Of a stretch of DNA of 64,000 bases, positions 26,001 through 38,000 are shown piece by piece. Numbering within the stretch: the first letter of the stretch is position 1; each line of letters starts with the position of its first letter. The notes below the pieces were generated by a model, which was given only the letters and a program-made list of their open reading frames with translations, did not search any database and was not told where the DNA came from. The DNA lies in assembly GCF_023856365.1 (NCBI RefSeq), contig NC_064555.1:18920254-18984253 (forward strand), read 5' to 3'. Made by a program: the position numbers and the translations under genes. Source of the DNA: Brienomyrus brachyistius. Its lineage: Eukaryota > Chordata > Actinopteri > Osteoglossiformes > Mormyridae.

Positions 26001-29000
26001 TCACTTACTACTACGTAGGCTAACAACACTGTGCTGATGTTCACAGAGGGGCTTCTCAGCCAAGCAGGAGGTGCGGCAGTTCCATTTCACGTCGTGGCCA
26101 GAGCATGGTGTGCCGATCCATGCCACGGGGCTGCTGGCTTTCCTGCGCCGCGTGAAGGCTGACACGCCCTCTGACAGCGGACCGCTGGTGGTGCACTGCA
26201 GGTAAAAGAACGGTGTGTCCAACTGGGGTGGGTAGAGGAGTCTCAGTTGTGACCGTTACCCTCGACCTCAGGGCCTGGGGTGGGGGGGTGGGGTTGTGTA
26301 GAGGAGTGACAGTGGTGAGTGTTACCTTTCCCTCAACCTCAGTGCCGGGGCCGGCCGGACAGGCTGCTACGTAGTGCTGGACGTCATGCTGGACATGGCT
26401 GAGTGTGAGGGCGTGGTGGACATCTACAACTGCGTTAGGACCCTCTGCTCCCACCGCATCAACATGATCCAGTCGGAGGTGAGGGCCATGGCTAGAGATA
26501 AGGCCAACACCAAAATGTTTCTTCTCATGTTCATATTTAGAGCTACAATTGCACAAAAGACTTACATTTAACACATTTGGCAGGTGTTTGTGTCCAAAGC
26601 GATATATAAGTAAGGCATGTAGCATATTGCAAGCATACCTGCCCTAAAGGTCTACTAGGCATGAGTACAGCTAGGCTGCGCTTCCAATGAATTCCCAGGT
26701 ACTAGTGTAAGCAGTAGTGCAGCAGGAGCTACAGAACAACTTCTAACAATACAAGAGCCTAATAAGACTTGTCAATTAATAAAAGTGCAATATAAGACCA
26801 TTTAGGGAATAGAAAGAGACATCAAGACCAGTAGAGAAATTCATAGAACAGATGGGTCTTGAGGTGTTTCTTGAAGGTGGAGAGGGAATGCGATGACTGA
26901 ATGTGGTATGGCAGCTCATCCACCACTAGAGAACGACACAAGAAAAGCATTTGGAATGACACTTCTCATGTGCTGGAGGGAGCTGCAAGCAGTGAAGGGG
27001 GAGAGATGGAACTGGGATTCTGAGGAGCCTTTTGTTGGAGATGGGTGCTTGTCAGTTGATGGATTTGTGAGCCAGCATCAAAGATTTGAACTCCCAAATA
27101 GGGAGCCATGAAGACAGACCAGGAGGGGTGTGATATGAGGGCACTTAGGCATTCTGCTGCATTTGGAGTCATCTGAAGTGGTCTTTTAGTACATACACCA
27201 TATTGACTAAAGGATTGGGACACCAGGCCATTACACTTACAGGAACCTTTATGACATCACATTCTAAATCCATAGGCATCAATATGAAGTTGGTGGCCCC
27301 TTTGCAGCTATAACAGCTGCCCCTCTTCTTGGAAGGCTATCCACATGATTTTGGAGTGTGTTTGTGGGAATTTTTGCCTATTCATCCAGAAGAGCATTTG
27401 TGAGGTCAGGCACTGATGTTGGATGTGAAGGCCTGGCTCACAATCTCCATTGTAGTTCATTCCAAAGGTGTTCGATGGGGTTGAGGTCAGGGCTCTGTGC
27501 AAGTTAGTTAAGTTCTTCTACACTAAACTCACCCAACCATGTCTTTATGGACCTTGCTTTTTGCACTGGGCACTATCATGCTGGAACAAAAAAGGGCCTT
27601 CCCCAAACTGTTCCCACAAAGTCGGAGAAATAGAATTGTCCAAAATGTCTTGGTATGCTGAAGCATTAAGAGTTCCCTTCTCTGGAACTAAGGAGCCCAG
27701 CCTAACCCCCTGAAAAACAACCTCATACCATTATCCCTCCTCCCCCAAACCGTTCCCACAAAGTCGGAGAAATAGAATTGTCCAAAATGTCTTGGTATGC
27801 TGAAGCATTAAGACTTCCCTTCTCTGGAACTAAGGGGCCAAGCCCAACCCCTGAAAAACAACCCCATACCATTATCTCTCCTCCACCAAACCTAACAGTT
27901 GGCACAATATTTTGGCATCCGTCAATCCCAGACTCATCCATCAGACTGCCAGACAGAGAAGCGTGATTCGTCACTCCACTGCTTCAGAGTCCAATGGCTG
28001 CATACTTCACACCACTACATCCGATGCTTGGCATTGTGCTTGGTGATGTGAGACTTGCATGCAGCTGCTCAGCCATGGAAGCCCATTCCATGAAGCTTCC
28101 AGCACACAGATTTTGTGCTCGAGTTAATGCCAGAGGGAGTTTGGAACTGTGCGGCTACACACTGCGCCTTAATACTTGGTGACCCTGTTCTGTGACTTCA
28201 AGTAGTCTGTTACATCGTTGCTGAATTTCTGTTGTTCCTAAACACTTCCCGCTTTGCCATAGTATCACTTACAGCTGACCATGGAATATCTAGCAGGGAA
28301 GAAATTTCAAGAACTGACTTATTGCAAGTTTGCATGTTCTCCTCATGTCGTCGTAGGGTTTCCTCCGGGTTCTCCGGTTCCCCCCCCACAGTCCAAAAAC
28401 ATGCTGAGGCTAATTGGAGTTGCTAAATTGCCCGTAGGTGTGAATATGTGCATGAAAGGTGTGTGAGTGTGCCCTGCGACGGGCTGGCCCCCCATCCTGG
28501 GTTGTTCCCTGCCTCGTGCCCATTGCTTCCGGGATAGGCTCCGGACTCCCCGCAACCCAGTAGGATAAGCGGCTTGGAAAATGGATGGATGGACTTATTG
28601 CAAAGGTATTGAGCGTCCTAGGGGATGTGAAGGACGAGACGAAACCGGGAACACAGGACCTGGAAGACAAAAGCAAGATTATTAATGGGACATCGGGAAC
28701 AGAACGAACATACACAACAGGCACAAGGACAGGAAGTAAGACAACACCTGACACAAAACAGGGAACGCAGACAGGCAGACCAGGAAATGAGACACAGAGG
28801 GCACAGCGAACAGAGGAACAAAAGGACCAGGAGTGAACAGAGGAGACACAGAAGGACGAGGAGTAGAAACAGGAGGGACAAAATAAGGAGGCCGAAAGGG
28901 AAAGGACGGAGGCCAATGGGGAGCACGAGGGGACCCTGGCGCACGGAAGGCGGAAGCTGCAGGAGCAGCAGGCAACCACAAGGTCGGAACTGAAGGGACC

Positions 29001-32000
29001 CTCAGCAGATACGAGGAGGGAGCGTCGAAGTGGCCGAGGAGGAAGGCAGAGGGACAGGCGACGAAGGCAAGGAGGGTGACGAAGGGATGTCTTGCGGAAG
29101 GGGAGGAGGGAGTAGGAGTTGCCGCAGGTGAAAGGGACTCCACAGCCGGGGAAGGTGCAGGTGACCAAGGAGTCGGAGCCGGGAAGCCCGCCGGCGACTG
29201 ACGAGGCGGTGGAGTCAGGACCATAGGCAGTCAAGGAGGCGCCACAGGCGACCGCCGAGTGAAAGCCAGGGGGACTGCAGGCGACAGCTGGGAGGAAGTC
29301 AGAGGAGCTGCAGACGAACGCTGAACCAAGGGAACCAAGGGTCCCGCGCTGGTGTGATGGCTGTGGTGATTCACCCGCAGGGTCCATTAGGTCCATCAGG
29401 GAAATCCCTGAGGGGTCCCACTCGAGTTCATTCTCCCCCATAGGGGAAGGAGCGGTGTTCAGAAAGTCTGGGACCACCTCAGGGACTTGGGTCAAGGGAG
29501 CTGGGATAGGAACCAAGATGGGTGGAGCCGGAACATCAGACGTGGGCGGAGCTGAGGCCAGAGCATCAGGCGGAGCCTCTGTGGGTGGTGTATCAGCCAT
29601 CGGGACTGAAGCCCTGCAGGGTGGCAGCGCTGCAGGAACCACTGGAGATATAGGTGGCGGGACCTCAGGCGCGGGCAGAGCAGCAGGCGGAGGTGACGTC
29701 GGGCATGGGCACTGCCGGGACATCAGGTGTGGGCGCAGGAGGTGTGGGTGAAGCAGGTGCCTCAGGAACAGGTGTGAAGCAGAAACCTCAGGGATGGACG
29801 GACCAGACACTTCAGGGACTAGAGCCCTGCAGGGTGGCAGTGCTGCAGAAACCACAGGGGGTGCTGCAGGGGCCTCGGACGCAGCGTGAGCCTCTGTGGG
29901 CAGCACGTCAGCCACCGAAACCGAAGCCTCTGTGGATGGCAGGTCAGGCCCGATAGGCAGAATAGGAAGGTCAAGTACAATGGGCAGAACAGGCTGGTTA
30001 GACAGCACAAAAACAGGCAGGTCGGGAACCAATAGAGCAGGAACTGTGGATGGCCTTGCAGGGACCACTGACACAGGAACAACAAGGGGCCCTGCAGGAA
30101 CCTCGGGGGGGCGCAGCCAGCACGGGTGGTGCGAGAACCACAAGGGGCGGAGCATCCACCGCCTGTGCAAGGGAAGGCACGTCAGGTGCAAGCACAGCCT
30201 CACCTACCGAGAGAGCCTGCTCTGTCCTCAACCGAAGCAGCCTCCGCAGGTTCTCTGCCAATTGGTCCAGCTCGCATGGTGAGGAAGTCTGGGTGAAGGC
30301 TGCAAACTCCCCTTGCAGCTGTGTACATGGCTAGGCAGCCTCTGGGGACTCCTGTACTGTTGCATTCTCCAGCACCTTCCAGAAAAGATCCTGGAGAGTG
30401 AAGAACGTCCCAGCCAGGGATGTAGTGGCAGGCAGACAAACCTCTGGCTTCCTTTCGGGGGCAGTGGCAGCAACACGAGCTTCGAGCAATCACTCCGGCA
30501 AAGCTGCAGTGATGACGTCACTCGCGAACTCCGCCAGATTCGGGATCGAGAGGAGTTCCTCCCGACATGTAGCAGAGCAGGCAGCGGAGATAGAGACGGC
30601 CCCGAGGAAGATCTCCGGCATCTTCTCATGCCCCTTGTGTCTCTACTTCTTTTTCCCCCTTTCTGCCAGCGCCTGGGGCATTTCAGATAACTCCAGCCGA
30701 GATTCACACAGCAAGCTGCAGTCAATGGTTAGATGGTCAGAGTCGCTTCAGCCACCCCGCATCTCAGCCATCACAGGTTGTCGTTCACTTCCTCCAGGAG
30801 TTGAGAGTTGTTGGACAGCTCATCTAACATGTGCAGAGGGCGAGAGCTCGGAGCTCGGGGTCCTCCTTAATCTCGGGCTGATCGAGCCAATAAAGAGCCT
30901 CGTCAGCCTGATCGAGGTATCGCTCCTCGATCCGAGCGGGCGTCTTCTTTTTCAGGAGGTCTGTCATTCTGTCAGGTTCAGTAGCGGTGTGCGAGACGGA
31001 GAAGCAGGAGGATTTGTAGGTTTGGAGAATACGGTATTTAATTGACAAAGGGAGTAGGGACATGGAACAGGCAACGGACAGCAACACTGAATAATAAGAC
31101 TTCAGTGACAGACCTAGGGAAACGGACTCAGACGCAGACTGATACACAGGACTGAGCAGAAATAACATGAAACAGCTGGCCACAATCGGGATTGTACATG
31201 TGGTAAATTGAGGAGGCGTGGCACACAGGAGGATCGTACGAGCAGGTCATGACAGGTATCATCCTATGACAGTACTATTCTTGAATTCACTGAGCTCTTT
31301 GTTTCACAAATGTTTGTAACACTGACTGCATGGCTAGGTGCTTGATTTTATACACTCTTATCAATGGGTCTGAATGAAATACTTGAATTCACTAATTAAG
31401 AGATGTGTCCCAATACTTTTGTCCATATACTTTTGTTCATGACACCATGTATTCCATATATAAAGTATCAGCCCTGTTTTGTGTGGCTTTAATTTTCAGT
31501 GTTACATTAATGCGATTTTCCTCTGTTCATCCATCCATCATCTCTTCATCTATCCATCCATCTTCTACCCTGTTATCCTGGTTAGGGTTGCTGAGATGCC
31601 ATTTTCTATATGTATTTTTTATTGACCATCATCATAAATTATTGCAACAGTAATATTTATCACTCAGTTATGCAATTTTCAAATAACTTCACTTGAATCT
31701 CATTGTTTGCTAGAATGTCTCTTTCTTCTTCCTTTAAAAAAAATGTACACCCTTCTTTACCTTTGTCTGTTCTCAAGCTCTCTTTTTGTTCATGCCCGGC
31801 CTCTTCCATTTCCTCTATAGGAACAGTATGTGTTCATCCATGAGGCCATCCTGGAGGCGTGTCTTTGTGGGGAGACGGCCATCCCATTGGCTGAGTTTGC
31901 TGCAAGCTACACGGAGATGCTGAGGGTGGATCCCCAAAGTAACTCCTCCCACCTGCGAGAAGAGTTCCAGGTGAGTGAAATTCACCATTCACACACTATA

Positions 32001-35000
32001 CTCTCACACACATAGAAACTTGTGTTTGCACTAGGGCTGTAACAGTCCACGTATTTGTAGTGGACCATTTGGTTGCATGATTTTTGTTTTGTATCGCACA
32101 GTGAAATGAATGAATTAGAGATGGCACCGATCCGATACCCAGTATTGGTGTGAGGCTGATACCTTTAAAAAATGTTGGATCGGGTATCCCCTGGGTGCCA
32201 TTTTCAATCAGAAATAGGCTGTAAAAATAGCAAAAATGCTTGTAGCCTTAGCACGACATACTGTCAACATAAGTGAAGGTCACATGATGGATAGGTGTTC
32301 AGTGACATGTGCTTCAGAGCTGTCATTTTGGCTAGTGGTGTAATAGCAGATAGTTGATCTGTGCACCCCCCCCCCAATAACCATAACTGTGAAATAGTTT
32401 TACTGCCGCTGTTACTGTTAAAATGATAATTCTGTAAATCTGAATGCAGCAGAAGTACACAGAGGACATGCATTCTGGCCTTGAAATTCATTTCTCACAA
32501 CAGGAGAAAATTCCCCCCTTGTGTGCATGTCTGCTTCTCGCTTAGTGTTGTGTTGCGCAATAAAACCTTGTTTGTCTGAGAGCCACTACATGGATTGTCC
32601 TTCATTTAGTCATGCCCCGCTGTAACAGTAGTGGCATATCTTTTGTTTAAACATCGTGACCATTACACTTTCCTATTCTTAACGTACTCAAACAATGCCA
32701 CTACATCACTTAATGCAGATAGTTTTCCACTACCATTGTATTTATTATATTGTGTCATCTCCAGAATTAATGAGTGAATTTTGTGTAACGTTATATGTCT
32801 AGCTTGCATTCACACACTAGCAGAAAATTGTAATAGTACAGATGCTAATCCTGTCAGCCTCTCTTCCAACTCAGGCTCATACTGCGCCAGTGATTCACAG
32901 TATATTTGGTTTGCATTTCATTTGGTCACTTGATCCCTTGCTGTAAACACAACAGCTGAGAATGAGTGTGATGTATGCCAGATAATATATCTAATTACTT
33001 GATCCAGTAAGTTTGTCCCTTTGACATTTCATACTTACTGAGGCCCAGCAAGACTGTCATGTCCTGATTATGCAGCATGGAACAAGCAATTTAACAATAA
33101 CCAAGCATAGCCTGACTGCACATTAAAATTCAGAGTATTCAACTCATATCGTCAAAAAAACTTTGGCATGCGCACAACAATCATCAAAGTAAATAACGAC
33201 TGTGTTTGCTCTCAGTTCGGTCTCCATTTCAAAGGGCAGGTGGTGCTCTCATGCAGAATGTATGAGCACTGCCCAGGCTCTGCTTTTCTTCATTACATCC
33301 CTTCATGGTTGATGGCTGACATTAAACACTTTCGAAAGTTTCAGCCATCTGGCAATGTTGTTGCACTTGATCCACAAGTTGTCTAGAACTAATAACCGAA
33401 TTTTCAGTCTGACCACAGAATTTCCTCAGATTAAATGTCTGTGCTGTCTCTGTCTGTCTCTGAGATTTGTTTCCTTCCTCTCATTCGATTCTCACTCGTT
33501 CCCCTTGAGGCCATCTTCCTCTCTGGCTCTTGTATTGGAATATTTCTCAGATGTCATCTTCCTTTTTTTATTCGGAGTCACACCTCTCATTTTCTTGATA
33601 TCGTCTGTTTCTCGCCATCCACATCTTTTCTGCTCCTGTTCCTTTTCTTTCTCCATCATTTCTACATTTTTTCTTTCTCTTTTCATTTTCGTGTTTCTCT
33701 CCACCATTCCTCCTTTCCCTTTGTGTCTCTCTGTCTCTTTACCTTCTCCTCTTCCTGTTTTGCAGACGTTGAACTCTGTGACACCCCACTTGGATGTGGA
33801 AGAGTGCAGCATGGCACTGCTTCCCAGGAACCGCCAGAAGAACCGCAGCATGGATGTTCTGCCCCCAGACCACTCACTGGCCCTGCTCACGGCGTCCGAG
33901 GATGACGCAACTGGCAGCAGTTATGTAAATGCGGCTCTAGCCAGCAGCTTCCACCGGCCTGCCGCCTTCATCGTCACACCACATCCGCTGGCCAACACCA
34001 CTGCAGACTTCTGGAGGCTCGTTTTTGACTACGGCTGCAGCGCTGTGGTCATGTTGAACCAGCTGAACCAGTCCAACTCTGCCTGGGTGTGTTTTAGGGC
34101 TTCACCTAAACATTATTTTTGTATCAGTTAATCTGGCGATAATTTTTTCAGGTAGTTGACTTAGCTAAACTGTTGAATAACCTAATTTTTTTTATTTGAT
34201 TATGCCATTAAAAATCTAACAAATATCATAAACTAAATATTAAATAATTACCAAGAATGTCAACATTTTATTGTCTAATAATGTGAAACTAACATTCTTT
34301 CCAAAGAAATTAAAATAATCAGTTTCAGTTTAGGAATAAAGGACTGAGAACAAAAGTAGTGGAATTTAACAAATGTAATGCAATTCAAGAAACATTAGAA
34401 CAGAGGTGGAGATTTCAGGTCCAGAGAGTACAAATCCAGACCAAGATTTTGTTTCAACTAATCAGCTGAGTACTCTGTCTGTGACTCTTTATACTCACCT
34501 TGTTGGTTGAAACAATATCTTGGTCTGGATTTGTATCTGTTTAGCAGCCGAACATTACTATAAACACCGGTTAGAGTAACAATTGAACATAACTTAGAAT
34601 ATATCAGCTGATATTCATTAAATATCAAGATATCAGTGTTAGTCCTGGTCGATATTTAAAATCTGTCAATATTCGGAGTTAACAGCACGAGACACTACTG
34701 CTGAAATCACTGAGATGTTTGTACTGTAGGACCAGCCATTTAGTACCGGATGAGATATGAGATATTTGGGGGAGACAGCGCAGGAGCACCCCTGGAGCCA
34801 GCATGCAGCACCCCTGGAGCTGGGGGCTAAGGGCCGAGTATCAGTCTTCCGGCCCCAGGACTTTAGCTCATGACCCTCATATCACGGCCCCCAAGACAGC
34901 CACCCTAACCCACCCAGGATTATTTTGCTGCATCGTTCCAGCACTAGCGAGTTCATCATAGAGGCTTATCAGTGACCTAGGGGAAAGAAATACGAGCCAT

Positions 35001-38000
35001 AATTTGCTGTAGGTTCTTATCTAGAGCTGGAGCATATCCTAAAAAGTATGTGGGTAATGCACCCTGGACGGGAGGGCAATCACACTCACTAAGGGCAATG
35101 GGTGTAGGGTCGACCGAATAGCCTGTGCTTGGACTGTAGAGGCCACAAGCATGGGAACAGCACCCTGACTCGTAGGGTTTTCTCAAAAATAGTGTTGTGG
35201 ACTTTAGTAGGATAAATGTCACATGAGGTCTGGTTGATTCAGATGAACTTTCATTAGCAAAGTGGCCAGGAAACAGAACTGACCATCTAATACATACACT
35301 TTTATTGGCTTTCAGCCCTGTCTGCAGTACTGGCCAGAACCCGGACTACAGCACTATGGGCCCATGCAAGTGGAATTCCTGTCCAGGTCAACTGACGATG
35401 ATGTTGTCACGCGTCTCTTCCGTGTGAAGAACCTGACTCGGGTAGGCCAGCCGGGGATTTGGTTGGATTATTCTGTTTCACTGTTGTAGGTAAAAAAAGA
35501 AAAACGACTTTTCTTTGCTCTTCCCTTCCAAGCTTTGAAATGCTTTTCTTCTCAGTGTGACTTAATTAGCATAAGTTACAAGTTAGCGCTTTAACACTTC
35601 ATGCTTCCGCAGTGTGCTAAAGCCCAAGCTCTGTGGATATCGATGGTGATGTATACTCACTCACTTTGTCTCTGTCATTGTGCTTACGTATTCAGTTGCT
35701 TTTGTGTAAATCTAAGTAGACTTAGATATCTTAGTGTAGCGTGACTCTTGTGTACTCCATTAACAGGGGCATGTTTTAGTTCCTTCTCAAACCATCACTT
35801 CAACAGGGTGGCTGTAGTATTTACATCTTACTAGAGGGATCCTTGTAGCTTTTTGAAAGGAAAATTTTCTAATGATTTAGAAAAGAGTAGAGAAAGAATA
35901 AGCCAACAGCACCAAGTTTTGCTGTTGCTCTTTTGTTCCACTTTGTCTTCACCTGTTCCTGTACGTGTTTCACTCTGTGTTCACCAGTCTCTGTCTTCGC
36001 CTGTTCCTGTACCTGTTTCACTCTGTGTTCACCAGTCTCTGTCTTCGCCTGTTCCTGTACCTGTTTCACTCTGTGTTCACCAGTCTCTGTCTTCGCCTGT
36101 TCCTGTACCTGTTTCACTCTGTGTTCACCAGTCTCTGTCTTCGCCTGTTCCTGTACCTGTTTCACTCTGTGTTCACCAGTCTCTGTCTTCGCCTGTTCCT
36201 GTACCTGTTTCACTCTGTGTTCACCAGTCTCTGTCTTCGCCTGTTCCTGTACCTGTTTCACTCTGTGTTCACCAGTCTTTGTCTTCGCCTGTTCCTGTAC
36301 CTGTTTCACTCTGTGTTCACCAGTCTCTGTCTTCGCCTGTTCCTGTACCTGTTTCACTCTGTGTTCACCAGTCTTTGTCTTCGCCTGTTCCTGTACCTGT
36401 TTCACTCTGTGTTCACCAGTATCTGTCTTCACCTGTTCCTGTACCTGTTTCACTCTGTGTTCACCAGTCTTTGTCTTCGCCTGTTCCTGTACCTGTTTCA
36501 CTCTGTGTTCACCAGTCTCTGTCTTCGCCTGTTCCTGTACCTGTTTCACTCTGTGTTCACCAGCCTCTCTTCCTTTACCTGTCCTTGTGTGTATCTGCTT
36601 CATTCTATGCTCACCAGTCTCATAGTCTTTACTTATCTTATCTGGCAGCTTCAGGAGGGCCAGTTGTTGGTTCGTCAGTTCCAGTTCCTGCGCTGGTCGG
36701 CCTACCGGGAAGTGCCCGATTCCAGAAAGGCCTTCCTTGGCCTGCTGGGCTTGGTGCTGAAGTGGCAGGGAGAGGCTGGGGAAGGCCGTACTGTTGTGCA
36801 CTGCCTGTGAGTTGAAGGCTGGTTTCTGAGATGACTCAACTTGTCAAATAAGAGCTGATAGAAATAAATATATTTCAGAATAATCTGTATACACTAGATA
36901 TTTACTCACCTTACATATGGCTTTATTTTCATATTACATGCAGTTTTTAGTTCTGGGCGGTATAACCAAAAATTTGTATCACGATATTTTTAAAGATTCA
37001 GCTGGTTTCGTAATATATCACGATATTATTCCCCAAAGTTCATCCTTTCTGCTGCCTGATTTTTATAATTATTACTGTAATAAATGGATAATATTACAGA
37101 TTTTGCTTTACAGATGCTTTTAATTGCATACCTAACTATATTACATATAATCCAAAGTTTCAGGCAAAGACTGAAGCAGTAGCTATAAATTCTACAATGT
37201 CAAACAGTTATACAGCTCTGAGAGACCACTCCCTATGTCATGACCAGCTGCGGACATGTCGAGCAGCGAAGCACGGGAGTCCAGGATACAGGGAAACTTT
37301 GGGTTTATTGGGGAGAATACAGCGAACACGGGAAACATAGGCAGCAACGACAGAGAGACATTAATGACAGGACTGGAGAAATGTACTTGAACGCGAACTT
37401 AAATACAGAGGACTTAATGGAAATAATATGAAACTGCAGGTATCAATTGGGATTTCACACAAGGTTAATGAGGGGGGCGTGGCACACAGGAGGATTGGAC
37501 AATCGGGCGTGACAGAACCCCCCTCCCCAAAGGGTTAGCGAAGAGACAGGACCGGAGACACGAGACTTGGAAAACAAAAGTAAAACCATCAATAGGGACC
37601 CGGGAACAGGACAGACACACAGAACAGGCACAACGGAAGCAAGCAGGACAACAACTGACAAAGGACAGGGAACGCAGACAGGCACAGGGGCTCCAAGAAT
37701 GGAGACATGGGGGAAGCCCCAACCAGAGGAACAAAGGGTCCAGGAGGGAACACTGGAGAGACAGAGGGATGAGAAGCAGACATAGGGGGTACAAGACCAG
37801 GGGGCAGGAAGGCAAAGGACAGGGAGAAACGGGGAGCCCGAGGGAACCCTAGGGGGCGAGAGGCAGAAGCTGCAGGGGTAGCAGGCGAGTACAAGGAGGT
37901 CAGAGCCGGAGGGACCCTCGGCGAGTACAAGGAGGAATCAGGTGGGAACGTTGGAGGACGAGGAGGAAGGTGGAGGGACTGGTGAAGAAGGCGAGGAGGG

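Larger units (their letters stand above)
27194..31430 (-). mobile_element. Tc1-like transposon with two nested insertions
   Basis: Left end TACACCATATTGACTAAAGG, then GGGACACC. Right end GTGTCCCAATACTTTTGTCC near 31405-31424 is its inverted partner. Minus-strand translation around 27725-27975 resembles the catalytic region of Tc1 transposases (MVWGCFS- and LGPLVP-type words) but is broken. Inside it lie a SINE-like element with target duplication (28328-28591) and an LTR element (28610-31254). Tc1 sequence resumes at 31260. Confidence 0.85.

Noticed and set aside
33355..33765. Upstream extension of the D2 exon frame
   Set aside because: Translation of the pyrimidine-rich tract before the acceptor at 33764-33765. 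Family alignment starts exactly at the exon.
35853..36815. 320-codon forward frame and 310-codon reverse frame
   Set aside because: They follow the 48-bp minisatellite. The forward one reads the D2 exon in the wrong frame. Only the separate frame matching the exon is relevant, and it is recorded as a finding.
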